Below are positions 1-6,028 of a stretch of 6,028 nt of DNA, one piece after another (the first letter of the stretch is position 1; every line of letters starts with the position of its first letter). Under the pieces are notes generated by a model. The model ran no database searches. It saw only the letters and a list, made by a program, of their open reading frames with translations, and was not told the DNA's origin. This DNA comes from Chitinophagaceae bacterium (GTDB taxonomy: Bacteria > Bacteroidota > Bacteroidia > Chitinophagales > Chitinophagaceae), in contig JAEUVW010000375.1 in the NCBI GenBank assembly GCA_016786525.1, positions 1 to 6,028 of the forward strand. Direction: 5' to 3'. The position numbers and the translations under genes are program-made.

Positions 1-1
1 T

Positions 2-1135
2 GCACAGAAGGAAGACGTGCACCGCGCCATAGCTAAATTAGATAAGGGATTGTATCCCAATGCTTTTTGTAAAATCTATCCCGATTACTGGGGCAATGAC
101 CCCGAATACTGCAACCTGATGCACGCCGATGGCGCAGGCACCAAATCGTCCCTGGCCTACCTGTACTGGCGCGAAACGGGTGACCTCAGCGTGTGGGAAG
201 GTATCGCCATCGATTCTATCGTGATGAATATAGACGACCTGCTCTGCGTAGGCGCTACCGGTCCCTTTACCTATTCTTCGACCATCGGCAGGAATAAAAA
301 ACTGATCCCCGGGGAGGTGATCTCTGCCCTGATCAATGGCACACAATCCTACTTTGACCGCCTGCAGCAATACGGCATCGATGTACACCTGATGGGGGGA
401 GAAACAGCCGATGTGGGCGATGTGGTCCGTACCGTCATTGTAGATGGTACCATGAGTTGCCGGATGCGCCGCGACAAGCTGGTGACCACCGAAAAAATGG
501 AAGCAGGAGACGTAGTCGTATCCCTGGCCAGCTACGGGCAGGCCACTTACGAAGACCGCTACAACAGCGGTATGGGCAGCAATGGCCTCACCAGCGCGCG
601 CCACGAAATGCTGCGCAAGGAATACAAAACAAAATACCCGGAAAGTGTGGATCCCAACCTGCCGGATGAAGTAGTGTACAATGGAAAATACAGCCTGACC
701 GACCCGACGGACACTCCTTTGAATGTGGGCCAGATGGTGCTGTCCCCTACCCGCACCTATGCCCCGGTGATCCTGCAGGTGCTGCAGCAACATTTCGACA
801 AAATACACGGCATCATTCATTGCAGCGGCGGAGGCCAGAGCAAAGTACTGCATTACCTGCCCAAACCCCTGCGTGTGGTCAAAGACAACCTGCTTCCCGT
901 ACCACCCCTGTTTAAAATGATACAGGAAGCTGCCGGTACGAGCGGACAGGAAATGTACCAGGTATTCAATATGGGTCAGCGACTGGAAATCTATACAGAC
1001 CGCGAAACGGCCGAAAGCATCATTGAAATATCCGGGAGCTTCAATATCGAAGCGCAAATCTCCGGATATGTGGCGGCATCCGAAACAAAAGAAGTGATCG
1101 TATCTTCTGAGATGGGCACTTTCGAGTATCGTTAA
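2..1135 (+). CDS. purM: Phosphoribosylformylglycinamidine cyclo-ligase (AIR synthetase), Bacteroidota type, 5'-truncated
   Basis: PurM closes the imidazole ring in purine synthesis, converting FGAM plus ATP to aminoimidazole ribotide in the cytoplasm. The reading frame is open to the left edge: codons before the GTG at 17 encode AQKED, which continues the conserved N-terminal region, so the true start lies outside and this GTG is an internal valine. Counting that codon as residue 1, the ATP-site motif HADGAGTK is at 36-43, MNIDDLLCVGA at 70-80, GGETAD at 127-132 and SNGLTSARHEML at 188-199, each matching the PurM/AIR-synthase fold. The C-terminal domain carries CSGGGQSK (269-276) and FNMGQRLEIY (317-326). 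Between the two halves (about 200-235) is a stretch that the shorter enterobacterial PurM lacks, typical of the longer Bacteroidota form. It ends with TAA just before a hairpin terminator and converges on htrA. The family is sure; the N-terminus is missing. Confidence 0.93.
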   Translation, partial: AQKEDVHRAIAKLDKGLYPNAFCKIYPDYWGNDPEYCNLMHADGAGTKSSLAYLYWRETGDLSVWEGIAIDSIVMNIDDLLCVGATGPFTYSSTIGRNKKLIPGEVISALINGTQSYFDRLQQYGIDVHLMGGETADVGDVVRTVIVDGTMSCRMRRDKLVTTEKMEAGDVVVSLASYGQATYEDRYNSGMGSNGLTSARHEMLRKEYKTKYPESVDPNLPDEVVYNGKYSLTDPTDTPLNVGQMVLSPTRTYAPVILQVLQQHFDKIHGIIHCSGGGQSKVLHYLPKPLRVVKDNLLPVPPLFKMIQEAAGTSGQEMYQVFNMGQRLEIYTDRETAESIIEISGSFNIEAQISGYVAASETKEVIVSSEMGTFEYR

Positions 1136-1162
1136 GCTTACTTTTTACCCTAAAAGCAAAAC

Positions 1163-1194
1163 AAAAAGGTATCGTTTTTACGATACCTTTTTTT
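1163..1194. terminator. Bidirectional intrinsic terminator between purM and htrA
   Basis: A perfect inverted repeat has arms GGTATCG (1168-1174) and CGATACC (1181-1187). It is extended by A5 on the left and T5 on the right, giving a 12-bp stem around a TTTTTA loop. On the + strand the right arm runs into a seven-T tract (1188-1194), suited to ending purM 28 bases after its stop. Read on the - strand, the left arm also ends in a T-rich tract, suited to ending htrA, whose stop is at 1223-1225. Both genes converge here and no other hairpin is evident in the 87-bp gap, so a shared terminator is the simplest reading. Confidence 0.88.
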
Positions 1195-1222
1195 GCTCAC
1201 TCACTCACCACTTCACTCTTCT

Positions 1223-2695
1223 TTATTCTTTTCCTCCCTGGATATTGTAGTAGTACATGCCGTTGCGTTCGGGATAAAAACCTTCCAGCTGTACCATATT
1301 ACCGGAAGACAAGGCCTTGTCCACATCGCTGACATCATTTACCGCATTGCCGTCAACACCCGTGATCACAAAGCCTTTGCGCATATTGGAACGCGCCAGG
1401 ATACCCTTACCGACTTCGCTGACGACTACGCCGCTTTTAATATCAAATTTTTTCTTCTCTTCATTGTTCATCTCACGCAATACCGCACCCAGTAAGGGTG
1501 TCACGGCTTTTTCTTTCACCAGCTCCGTAGTGCCGTTGATGTTTTTTAACTCCACGTTGGCGGTCAGTTTCCTGCCGCTGCGCAGGTAAGTAACGTTGAT
1601 GTGGTCGCCGGGTTTGTAGCGGGAGACTTCTACATTCAGCTGGGCAATCGTGCTGACAGGGGTATTGTTGACCGCTACGATAAAGTCGCCTTTCTGGATA
1701 CCGGACGCTTTGGCCCCGCCTGCAGCAGCCACGCCGGCCACATACACGCCTTCTGTTTCCATCAGTTTATATGCGCTGATCTCTTCCTGTGTAGCGTTCT
1801 TAAAGTCGCGGGGTTCGATACCCAGGAACCCTCTCTGCACGGAACCATACTGGATAATATCCGCAGTAGCCTTTTTGACAATATTGGCCGGGATGGCATA
1901 GGAGTAACCGGCATAACTACCCGTAGGGGATGCAATAGCCGAATTGATACCGATCAGCTGGCCGGAGGTATTCACCAGGGGGCCACCACTGTTGCCCGGG
2001 TTCACGGCCGCGTCGGTCTGGATAAAGGATTCTATGGCCGACCTGGACCTTGTGGCGTTGATACCGATGCTGCGCCCTTTGGCACTTACAATACCTGCCG
2101 TTACCGTAGCATCGAGCGATAAGGGATACCCTACCGCCAGCACCCATTCGCCCAGGTGTACCTCATCTGAATTGCCAAATTCCATAAAGGGCAGGTTATG
2201 CTCCTCTATTTTCAAGACCGCCAGGTCGGTAGACGGATCAGTACCGATCACTTTTGCCTGTGCCGTATTCCGGTCGTTGAAGGTCACGGTGACCACATCG
2301 GCCCCGGCCACCACGTGGTTGTTGGTCACGATATAGCCATCGGGAGAAATGACCACCCCGGACCCGGAGCCCATCTGCTCCGGAGTGCGGTACTGGCGCA
2401 GGTAGTTGTCTCCGAACAATTCGGCAAAGGGATCGCGCGCCACCACGGTACGGGAATTAATGGTCGTTTTGATATGAACGACGGCTTTTACACTGCTTTC
2501 TGCGGCATTGCGGAAATCGGCAGGCGGTGCTTTCAGGTTGGCGTTTTCCGTATTGTAGGCCGCGTAGTTCACCGGAAGCTGCTTGCCGCTCTCCCAGATG
2601 ATTTGATCGTTTTTTGTAAAACTCTTTACAGCAAACAAGGTTCCTACCGAAGTCAGGGCTGCTGTGATGATAACGGGGATCAGATTGCTTTTCAT
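1223..2695 (-). CDS. degP: Periplasmic Do/HtrA-family serine protease (DegP-like)
   Basis: This 490-residue protein is a trypsin-fold protease/chaperone that degrades or refolds damaged envelope proteins. Residues 4-24 form a hydrophobic N-terminal segment after a single Lys, a signal peptide or signal anchor without an obvious cleavage site, so export to the periplasm is inferred. The protease domain spans about 65-280 and has the full triad: His127 in TNNHVV, Asp157 in DPSTDLAVL and Ser236 in NPGNSGGPL. The first PDZ domain is about 288-385 (GFLGIEPRDF onward, with the SGIQKGDFIVAVN turn). A second, more divergent PDZ-like region is about 400-488. Length is close to that of E. coli DegP (474 residues). 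The ATG at 2695 is chosen because it begins the signal segment; it is preceded by an A-rich leader, not a Shine-Dalgarno sequence. The gene is separated by 168 bp from the permease upstream and probably has its own promoter. The DegP versus DegQ assignment cannot be made from sequence alone. Confidence 0.95.
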   Translation of the reverse strand: MKSNLIPVIITAALTSVGTLFAVKSFTKNDQIIWESGKQLPVNYAAYNTENANLKAPPADFRNAAESSVKAVVHIKTTINSRTVVARDPFAELFGDNYLRQYRTPEQMGSGSGVVISPDGYIVTNNHVVAGADVVTVTFNDRNTAQAKVIGTDPSTDLAVLKIEEHNLPFMEFGNSDEVHLGEWVLAVGYPLSLDATVTAGIVSAKGRSIGINATRSRSAIESFIQTDAAVNPGNSGGPLVNTSGQLIGINSAIASPTGSYAGYSYAIPANIVKKATADIIQYGSVQRGFLGIEPRDFKNATQEEISAYKLMETEGVYVAGVAAAGGAKASGIQKGDFIVAVNNTPVSTIAQLNVEVSRYKPGDHINVTYLRSGRKLTANVELKNINGTTELVKEKAVTPLLGAVLREMNNEEKKKFDIKSGVVVSEVGKGILARSNMRKGFVITGVDGNAVNDVSDVDKALSSGNMVQLEGFYPERNGMYYYNIQGGKE

Positions 2696-2700
2696 CAGTT

Positions 2701-2720
2701 TGTTTTTTATCGTTTTTTAT
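2701..2720. repeat. 10-bp tandem repeat in the htrA leader
   Basis: Two adjacent 10-base units, TGTTTTTTAT and CGTTTTTTAT, differ only in the first base. On the - strand they read as ATAAAAAAC repeated, ending 5 bases before the htrA ATG. This makes the immediate leader very A-rich, the usual substitute for a Shine-Dalgarno sequence in Bacteroidota. The repeat itself is plain in the sequence; a role in translation initiation is inference, and slipped replication of a simple A-rich leader would also explain it. Confidence 0.6.
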
Positions 2721-2773
2721 GGAGCCGGGAAATAACCGTAAAGGCTGATTTCTCCTGAAGTAATTTTCTTTAC

Positions 2774-2781
2774 CAAAAATA
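2774..2781 (-). promoter_or_regulatory. Candidate -7 box of the htrA promoter
   Basis: On the - strand this is TATTTTTG, an exact match to the Bacteroidota sigma-factor -7 consensus TAnnTTTG. It lies 78 bases upstream of the htrA start. No TTG -33 element is seen at the usual spacing; instead that region is A/T-rich and contains a 14-bp palindrome. Because the whole region is T-rich on this strand, a chance match is possible. Confidence 0.45.
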
Positions 2782-2790
2782 AAAAACCTT

Positions 2791-2804
2791 ATTTTTTAAA
2801 AAAT
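2791..2804. repeat. 14-bp perfect A/T palindrome upstream of htrA
   Basis: ATTTTTTAAAAAAT is perfectly self-complementary and starts 9 bases upstream (on the - strand) of the candidate -7 box for htrA. It could be an A-tract or UP-like promoter element, part of a weak all-A/T terminator for the ribD-permease transcript, or simply low-complexity sequence. No G+C-rich hairpin is evident in the gap between the permease stop and htrA. Confidence 0.4.
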
Positions 2805-2863
2805 GTTAAATGAATTGGCCCCAAAGGCTTTTAACGGATTGTTCTGCAAGGAAATGCAAAAGA

Positions 2864-3727
2864 TCAGGACAGGGCCAGCAGCACAATCACGACTAAAGAT
2901 AAGGCCAGGCCCAGCCAGCGCCTTGCATTCATGGGTTCACGAAAAAACAGGATCGCGAAAGAGGAAGAAGCGAACAGCACGCCGATATTGCTCAGCGGGA
3001 TCATGGCCGAGCTCTTGATAAAATTGCTGTTCAGCATCCTGACCAGGTAATAGATGGAAAAATAGTTGGGGATACCCAACACCAGCCCCCCCGCCAGGTT
3101 CCGTAAAGAAAAACGCTGACGGCCTGTGATCAAAAGGAAAACCAGGATGAGGGTACCAATGGCACCGGCTACCGCAAACAGGTGGATCGTGTACACCGCC
3201 TGGCTCTCCTGCGTAGGCAGGTAACGTTGCTGTGCATATTTCATCGCCGTATCCAGCAATCCGCTGCACAGGAAGAGCAATACGATCCAGCCCAGGTGTA
3301 CCTTTTCCTGTTGTTGCGCCCCGCTCGCAGAAGCCAGGTAAACAGCAGGAAAAGCCAGTACAATGCCGCAAAGATGCACGGCGCTCAGTTGTTCTCCATA
3401 CAGGAAAATGGAAAAGATAACCGGGATGACCAGGGATAATTTATTCGCTACGGTAGCAGCCGTAATACCACCTGTTTTGGTACAATACGCAAACAGGTTG
3501 AATACCAGAATAAAACCCGCTCCCATCAATAAAGCCAGCGGAAACCACTCCTGCTGCACACTGTCCGCGCCCACCGGAACATGCCCTAAAAAGAAGGAGC
3601 CCGTGCCGACACAGACCCAATAGTTGAAGATGATGGCCTGCAGGTGATCGACCCGGAAGCGGGTAAATAGTTTCAGGATGACGGCGACAACGGCATTCAG
3701 CAATACCATCAGTATCAGGTAGATCAT
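2864..3727 (-). CDS. EamA/DMT-superfamily permease, substrate unknown
   Basis: This is a 287-residue inner-membrane protein of the drug/metabolite transporter superfamily, made of two EamA-like halves. Hydrophobic segments fit about ten helices: near 1-20, 29-48, 62-81, 87-103, 102-110 with 115-133, 145-163, 179-201, 209-229, 240-261 and 269-287. The hallmark at the end of each half is visible: NKLSLVIPVIFSIFLYGEQ (95-113) and PLSNIGVLFASSSFAILFF (244-262) followed by REP, each placing an acidic residue (GE or RE) after the pore helix. Family members of this length are complete. The ATG overlaps the ribD stop as ATGA, so the two are probably translated together. DMT proteins export or import many metabolites; one branch, RibN, carries riboflavin, so a flavin-related substrate is a hypothesis from context only. 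No ribosome-binding site is evident, in keeping with coupling. Confidence 0.9.
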   Translation of the reverse strand: MIYLILMVLLNAVVAVILKLFTRFRVDHLQAIIFNYWVCVGTGSFFLGHVPVGADSVQQEWFPLALLMGAGFILVFNLFAYCTKTGGITAATVANKLSLVIPVIFSIFLYGEQLSAVHLCGIVLAFPAVYLASASGAQQQEKVHLGWIVLLFLCSGLLDTAMKYAQQRYLPTQESQAVYTIHLFAVAGAIGTLILVFLLITGRQRFSLRNLAGGLVLGIPNYFSIYYLVRMLNSNFIKSSAMIPLSNIGVLFASSSFAILFFREPMNARRWLGLALSLVVIVLLALS

Positions 3728-4800
3728 AAGGATAGCGCGGTACCGGTAAGGGGTGTGTAGGAATGAGCATCACGACCGAATACCCGCAGGCGGTCCTGAT
3801 CTAAGGCCGTGTCCAGTAACAGGGTGGCGTTTGATACAGCTGGCGCTGCAATACCCTGCTCCAGCACAGGCGGTGTAATCAATACCCGGGCCTCATCCCA
3901 GAGGCCTGCATCAATGCAGGATTGCAGCAGCACTGCGCCCCCCTCTACGATCAGGGACTGGATATTTTCCCGGTACAATAAGGCTAAAAGAAAGTCCATC
4001 ACCCCAGCGCCGCCATCATAGTGGACATAACGCGTATGCCCCTCTGTCCCATCCCGCAGCCGGTTGATGATCCAGGTCGGATGCGTACCGGAGAGCAGCT
4101 GATGTGTAGCCGGTAATTGCAGCTCTTTATCCAGGGCTATACGCAGGGGCTGCCGCCCTGCACCATAGCGGGACAGCAGTTGGGGATTATCGTTGAGGGC
4201 CGTGCGTGTGCCGACCAGGATGGCAGCCTCTTCCCGCCGCCATTGGTGGCTCAGGCGCTGGCTGTACGCATTGCTCATCTGGAAACGCGAGCGGTCGGCC
4301 GGGGCAAAAAAACCATTGTCCGTTTGTGCCCATTTAAGGATGATGTAAGGTCGATGCTCCTTATGGAAGGTAAAAAAACGACGGTTCAGCCAGGCTCCTT
4401 CCTGTTCCAGCACCCCTGTGATCACTTCAATACCATTGTCCTGTAAGATGCTGATCCCTTTTCCATCCACCTGCGCAAAGGGGTCCCGGTTGCAGATCAC
4501 AACCTTTTTGACGCCTTCCTTCACAATACGATGCGCGCAGGGCGGTGTTTTGCCAAAATGAGCGCAGGGCTCCAGCGATACATAGAGTACTGAGGCAGGG
4601 ACCAGGTGGCGGTCTGTTTCTGCGACACTTTCAAAACAATTGACTTCGGCATGGGCCTGCCCGTATTGCCGGTGATAGCCTTCGCCGATGATACGGCCTT
4701 CGTGCACCAATACGGCGCCCACCATAGGATTGGGGGCGGTATGCCCTTTGGCAAGGGCAGCCAGTTGCAGGCAGCGCTGGATGTATTGGCGTTCGCTCAT
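3724..4800 (-). CDS. ribD: Bifunctional riboflavin biosynthesis protein RibD (pyrimidine deaminase / uracil reductase)
   Basis: RibD carries out two consecutive cytosolic steps of riboflavin synthesis: zinc-dependent deamination of the diaminopyrimidine formed from GTP, then NADPH-dependent reduction of the ribosyl side chain. The 358 residues match the usual two-domain length. The N-terminal deaminase (about 1-145) shows APNPMVGAVLV (22-32), the zinc/catalytic HAE at 50-52, and the second zinc motif PCAHFGKTPPC (78-88) with Cys79 and Cys88. The reductase domain (about 150-358) begins with RPYIILKWAQT, then has ILVGTRTALNDNPQL (194-208) and the substrate/NADPH-site VEGG (285-288). No key residue is missing. 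The ATG at 4800 starts directly before the first deaminase helix; there is no Shine-Dalgarno sequence. It is first of a pair with the permease (ATGA overlap) and divergent from prmC. The 79-bp gap upstream is too short for an FMN riboswitch, so flavin control by that route is not supported. Confidence 0.96.
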   Translation of the reverse strand: MSERQYIQRCLQLAALAKGHTAPNPMVGAVLVHEGRIIGEGYHRQYGQAHAEVNCFESVAETDRHLVPASVLYVSLEPCAHFGKTPPCAHRIVKEGVKKVVICNRDPFAQVDGKGISILQDNGIEVITGVLEQEGAWLNRRFFTFHKEHRPYIILKWAQTDNGFFAPADRSRFQMSNAYSQRLSHQWRREEAAILVGTRTALNDNPQLLSRYGAGRQPLRIALDKELQLPATHQLLSGTHPTWIINRLRDGTEGHTRYVHYDGGAGVMDFLLALLYRENIQSLIVEGGAVLLQSCIDAGLWDEARVLITPPVLEQGIAAPAVSNATLLLDTALDQDRLRVFGRDAHSYTPLTGTALSL

Positions 4801-4813
4801 CTATCGTTTGCAG

Positions 4814-4821
4814 CGAAAGTA
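4814..4821 (-). promoter_or_regulatory. Weak candidate -7 box for ribD
   Basis: On the - strand this reads TACTTTCG, matching five of the six fixed positions of the Bacteroidota consensus TAnnTTTG. It lies only 13 bases before the ribD ATG, which would leave a leader of a few bases. No well-spaced TTG is present: TTG triplets occur in ATTGCCTTGC just upstream but closer than usual. It is listed because ribD must be transcribed from this short divergent gap or from within prmC. Confidence 0.3.
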
Positions 4822-4825
4822 AAAC

Positions 4826-4838
4826 ATTGCAAGGCAAT
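4826..4838. repeat. Short inverted repeat in the ribD-prmC divergent region
   Basis: ATTGC and GCAAT form 5-bp inverted arms around AAG. The element sits midway between the two divergent start codons and supplies a TTG on both strands, so it might act as a -33 element or an operator half-site pair. At this size it may be chance. Confidence 0.3.
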
Positions 4839-4844
4839 CTGCTC

Positions 4845-4852
4845 TTTCTTTG
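4845..4852 (+). promoter_or_regulatory. Candidate -7 box for prmC
   Basis: TTTCTTTG matches five of six fixed positions of TAnnTTTG and is followed by CG, a common context for this box. A TTG lies at 4827-4829, 15 bases upstream, slightly closer than the usual spacing. It would place the transcript start about 20 bases before the ATG at 4880, a sensible leader. A second partial match, GTTCTTTG, is at 4854-4861. Confidence 0.4.
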
Positions 4853-4870
4853 CGTTCTTTGTACCGAAAC

Positions 4871-4874
4871 AGGA
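4871..4874 (+). promoter_or_regulatory. Shine-Dalgarno-like site deciding the prmC start
   Basis: AGGA followed by five A bases precedes the ATG at 4880. This spacing supports that ATG over the in-frame TTG at 4850, which would add ten residues (RSLYRNRKK-type, basic and not part of the PrmC fold) and would overlap the promoter candidate. Confidence 0.55.
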
Positions 4875-4879
4875 AAAAA

Positions 4880-5734
4880 ATGACCTTCAGTTCCGCTTTT
4901 TACTTACTGAAACAGGAAATGACCCCTCGCTATGGCGAACAGGAATCCGTCGCCATAGCACATGAAGTAATGGAAGACATTACGAAGCTGAGCAAGATCG
5001 ACCGGCTGATGCTGAAAGACCAGGCACTGAATCCAACCCAACAAAATGAACTGGACTTTATCCTCGATGAATTGCTCAGCGGCAAACCCCTGCAATATGT
5101 ATTGGGCAAAAGCTGGTTTATGGGCCGGGAGTTCGGGGTCAATGAGCAGGTACTGATCCCCCGGCCGGAAACGGAGGAGCTGGTGATCTGGATCCTGAAC
5201 GAACTGCAGCAAAACCAGGCGGGAAAAAGCCTGCTGGACATCGGTACCGGCAGCGGCTGTATACCGGTATCCCTGAAGGCAGAACTGACTGAAGTAAGTG
5301 TCGAGGCCTGCGATATCAGCGCTGGAGCGCTGGAGCTGGCACAGGAGAATGCACGGAAGGCAGGAACTGAAATTTCCTTTTTCCGCCGGGATATACTGGA
5401 TACCCGACTATGGCCGGGCATGAAAGAATATGATGTACTTGTCTCCAACCCACCCTATATCCCCGCTACCGAGGCCGCATCAATGGAGGAGCACGTGACT
5501 TTATTTGAACCGCACCAGGCCTTGTTCGTACCGGACCAGGACCCTTTGGTCTTTTATAAAGCGGTGGCCGCTTTGGGCCGCTTAAAGCTGAAGCCGGGCG
5601 GGGCGGTGTTCTGCGAAATCCACCGCGATTTCCCGGAAGCGACAAAAGCTGTATTTGCCGATGCCGGATATACGCATATCGAATTGCGCAAAGACATGCA
5701 GGACAACTGGAGAATGATCAGGGCTTCGTTTTAG
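4880..5734 (+). CDS. prmC: Peptide chain release factor N5-glutamine methyltransferase
   Basis: PrmC (HemK) methylates the glutamine of the GGQ motif in release factors RF1 and RF2 using S-adenosylmethionine, which aids peptide release at stop codons. From the ATG at 4880 the protein has 284 residues, the normal length. The N-terminal helical domain (about 1-80) binds the release factor and ends in GKPLQYVLGKSWFMG. The methyltransferase domain follows with VLIPRPETEELV (91-102), the SAM-binding LLDIGTGSGCIP (118-129), the acidic end of the next strand at ACDIS (143-147), and the catalytic NPPYIP (190-195) that holds the substrate glutamine. The C-terminus has KDMQDNWRMIRA (271-282), matching the family's KDLxGxxRM-type ending. 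It is divergent from ribD and convergent with lpxK; its TAG overlaps the lpxK stop by four bases. No terminator follows within the visible sequence. Confidence 0.95.
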   Translation: MTFSSAFYLLKQEMTPRYGEQESVAIAHEVMEDITKLSKIDRLMLKDQALNPTQQNELDFILDELLSGKPLQYVLGKSWFMGREFGVNEQVLIPRPETEELVIWILNELQQNQAGKSLLDIGTGSGCIPVSLKAELTEVSVEACDISAGALELAQENARKAGTEISFFRRDILDTRLWPGMKEYDVLVSNPPYIPATEAASMEEHVTLFEPHQALFVPDQDPLVFYKAVAALGRLKLKPGGAVFCEIHRDFPEATKAVFADAGYTHIELRKDMQDNWRMIRASF

Positions 5735-6027
5735 TCTGCGGACACAAACTTTTCCTGCTGCTCGGTAACAAATGTGCGCACCAGGCTGTCGAATTGTTGC
5801 TGCTGCCCCAGCAGGAAAGCAACTTCTACCGGCAATACGATGACGTGTACCGGTATATTGGCCATCTGCTTTTTGTGCAGGTACAGGCGGGTGGCATCTT
5901 TTTCAGTAGTGACGATCACACAGTCATTGTCCCAGTCTTTCAGCACCTGCCTGATCTCTTCGAAGTTGCGCTCCGTAAAAAAATGATGATCCGGGTAATC
6001 CAGCAAATGCACCTGTTCTGCAGACTG
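5731..6027 (-). CDS. lpxK: Tetraacyldisaccharide 4'-kinase, C-terminal part only
   Basis: LpxK is the inner-membrane kinase that phosphorylates the 4' position of the lipid A precursor to give lipid IVA. Only the last 98 codons are in the window; the frame is open to the right edge (QSAEQ precedes the GTG at 6012, which is therefore an internal valine). The identifying features are the conserved PDHHFFTERNFEEI block (residues 12-25 of the visible part) and VIVTTEKDATRL (about 37-48), both standard in the C-terminal domain of LpxK. The P-loop and active-site region would lie outside. Full-length proteins are about 350 residues, so roughly 250 are missing from view. It ends with TAA inside the last codons of convergent prmC. 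Its presence indicates a Gram-negative outer membrane. Confidence 0.88.
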   Translation of the reverse strand, partial: QSAEQVHLLDYPDHHFFTERNFEEIRQVLKDWDNDCVIVTTEKDATRLYLHKKQMANIPVHVIVLPVEVAFLLGQQQQFDSLVRTFVTEQQEKFVSAD

Positions 6028-6028
6028 G

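Noticed and set aside
17..19. GTG as the start of purM
   Set aside because: The frame is open upstream to the window edge and encodes family-like residues before it, so it is an internal valine.
38..1057. A 339-codon open frame on the - strand opposite purM
   Set aside because: It is wholly inside a clearly recognised gene, has no family motif, and has a His/Val/Gly-rich composition typical of an antisense shadow of a G+C-rich third-position gene.
1601..2758. Two long + strand open frames opposite htrA (1601-2122 and 2198-2758)
   Set aside because: Antisense shadows of htrA with no recognisable domain; the second simply runs out into the A/T-rich leader.
2803..3018. A 71-codon + strand frame beginning in the htrA-permease gap
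   Set aside because: Most of it lies opposite the permease, its residues are low-complexity and basic, and no promoter or ribosome-binding site precedes the ATG.
4850..4852. TTG as the start of prmC
   Set aside because: It adds ten basic residues outside the PrmC fold, overlaps the likely promoter, and the ATG at 4880 has an AGGA site before it.
4606..4965. A 119-codon + strand frame across the ribD start and into prmC
   Set aside because: It overlaps two well-supported genes in other frames and matches nothing known.
1..6028. A hidden defence, mobile or otherwise novel system
   Set aside because: All but about 330 bases are taken up by six recognisable housekeeping or permease genes. I found no transposase, integrase, long repeats, CRISPR-like spacing, tRNA or toxin-antitoxin pair, and the gaps are too short for another system.

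Overview
This 6-kb window looks like ordinary core chromosome of a Bacteroidota bacterium, most likely of the Chitinophaga group. The evidence is the protein types: a Bacteroidota-style PurM, a periplasmic HtrA, RibD, PrmC and LpxK. The start sites mostly have A-rich leaders instead of strong Shine-Dalgarno sequences, and there are matches to the Bacteroidota -7 promoter box TAnnTTTG. G+C is roughly one half. The genus is an inference and cannot be fixed from this window.

Layout from left to right: (1) the 3' part of purM (+), cut by the left edge, for purine synthesis. (2) A hairpin with T-runs on both sides, a likely shared terminator between the convergent purM and htrA. (3) htrA/degP (-), a complete periplasmic Do-family serine protease with a catalytic triad and two PDZ regions. 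(4) A 168-bp A/T-rich intergenic region with the likely htrA promoter. (5) A ten-helix EamA/DMT permease (-), whose start codon overlaps the stop codon of (6) ribD (-), the bifunctional riboflavin-pathway deaminase/reductase. (7) A short divergent promoter region of 79 bp. (8) prmC (+), the release-factor glutamine methyltransferase. (9) The C-terminal end of lpxK (-), the lipid A 4'-kinase, which runs off the right edge and whose stop codon overlaps that of prmC.

The genes serve separate housekeeping tasks: purine and riboflavin synthesis (both pathways draw on the purine pool, since riboflavin starts from GTP), translation termination, periplasmic protein quality control and lipid A synthesis. 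The one tight functional link is ribD with the permease, which read as a translationally coupled pair. I saw no mobile element, CRISPR array, RNA gene, phage gene or defence system. I found no undescribed system here. The best lead is the possible flavin-related role of the permease.
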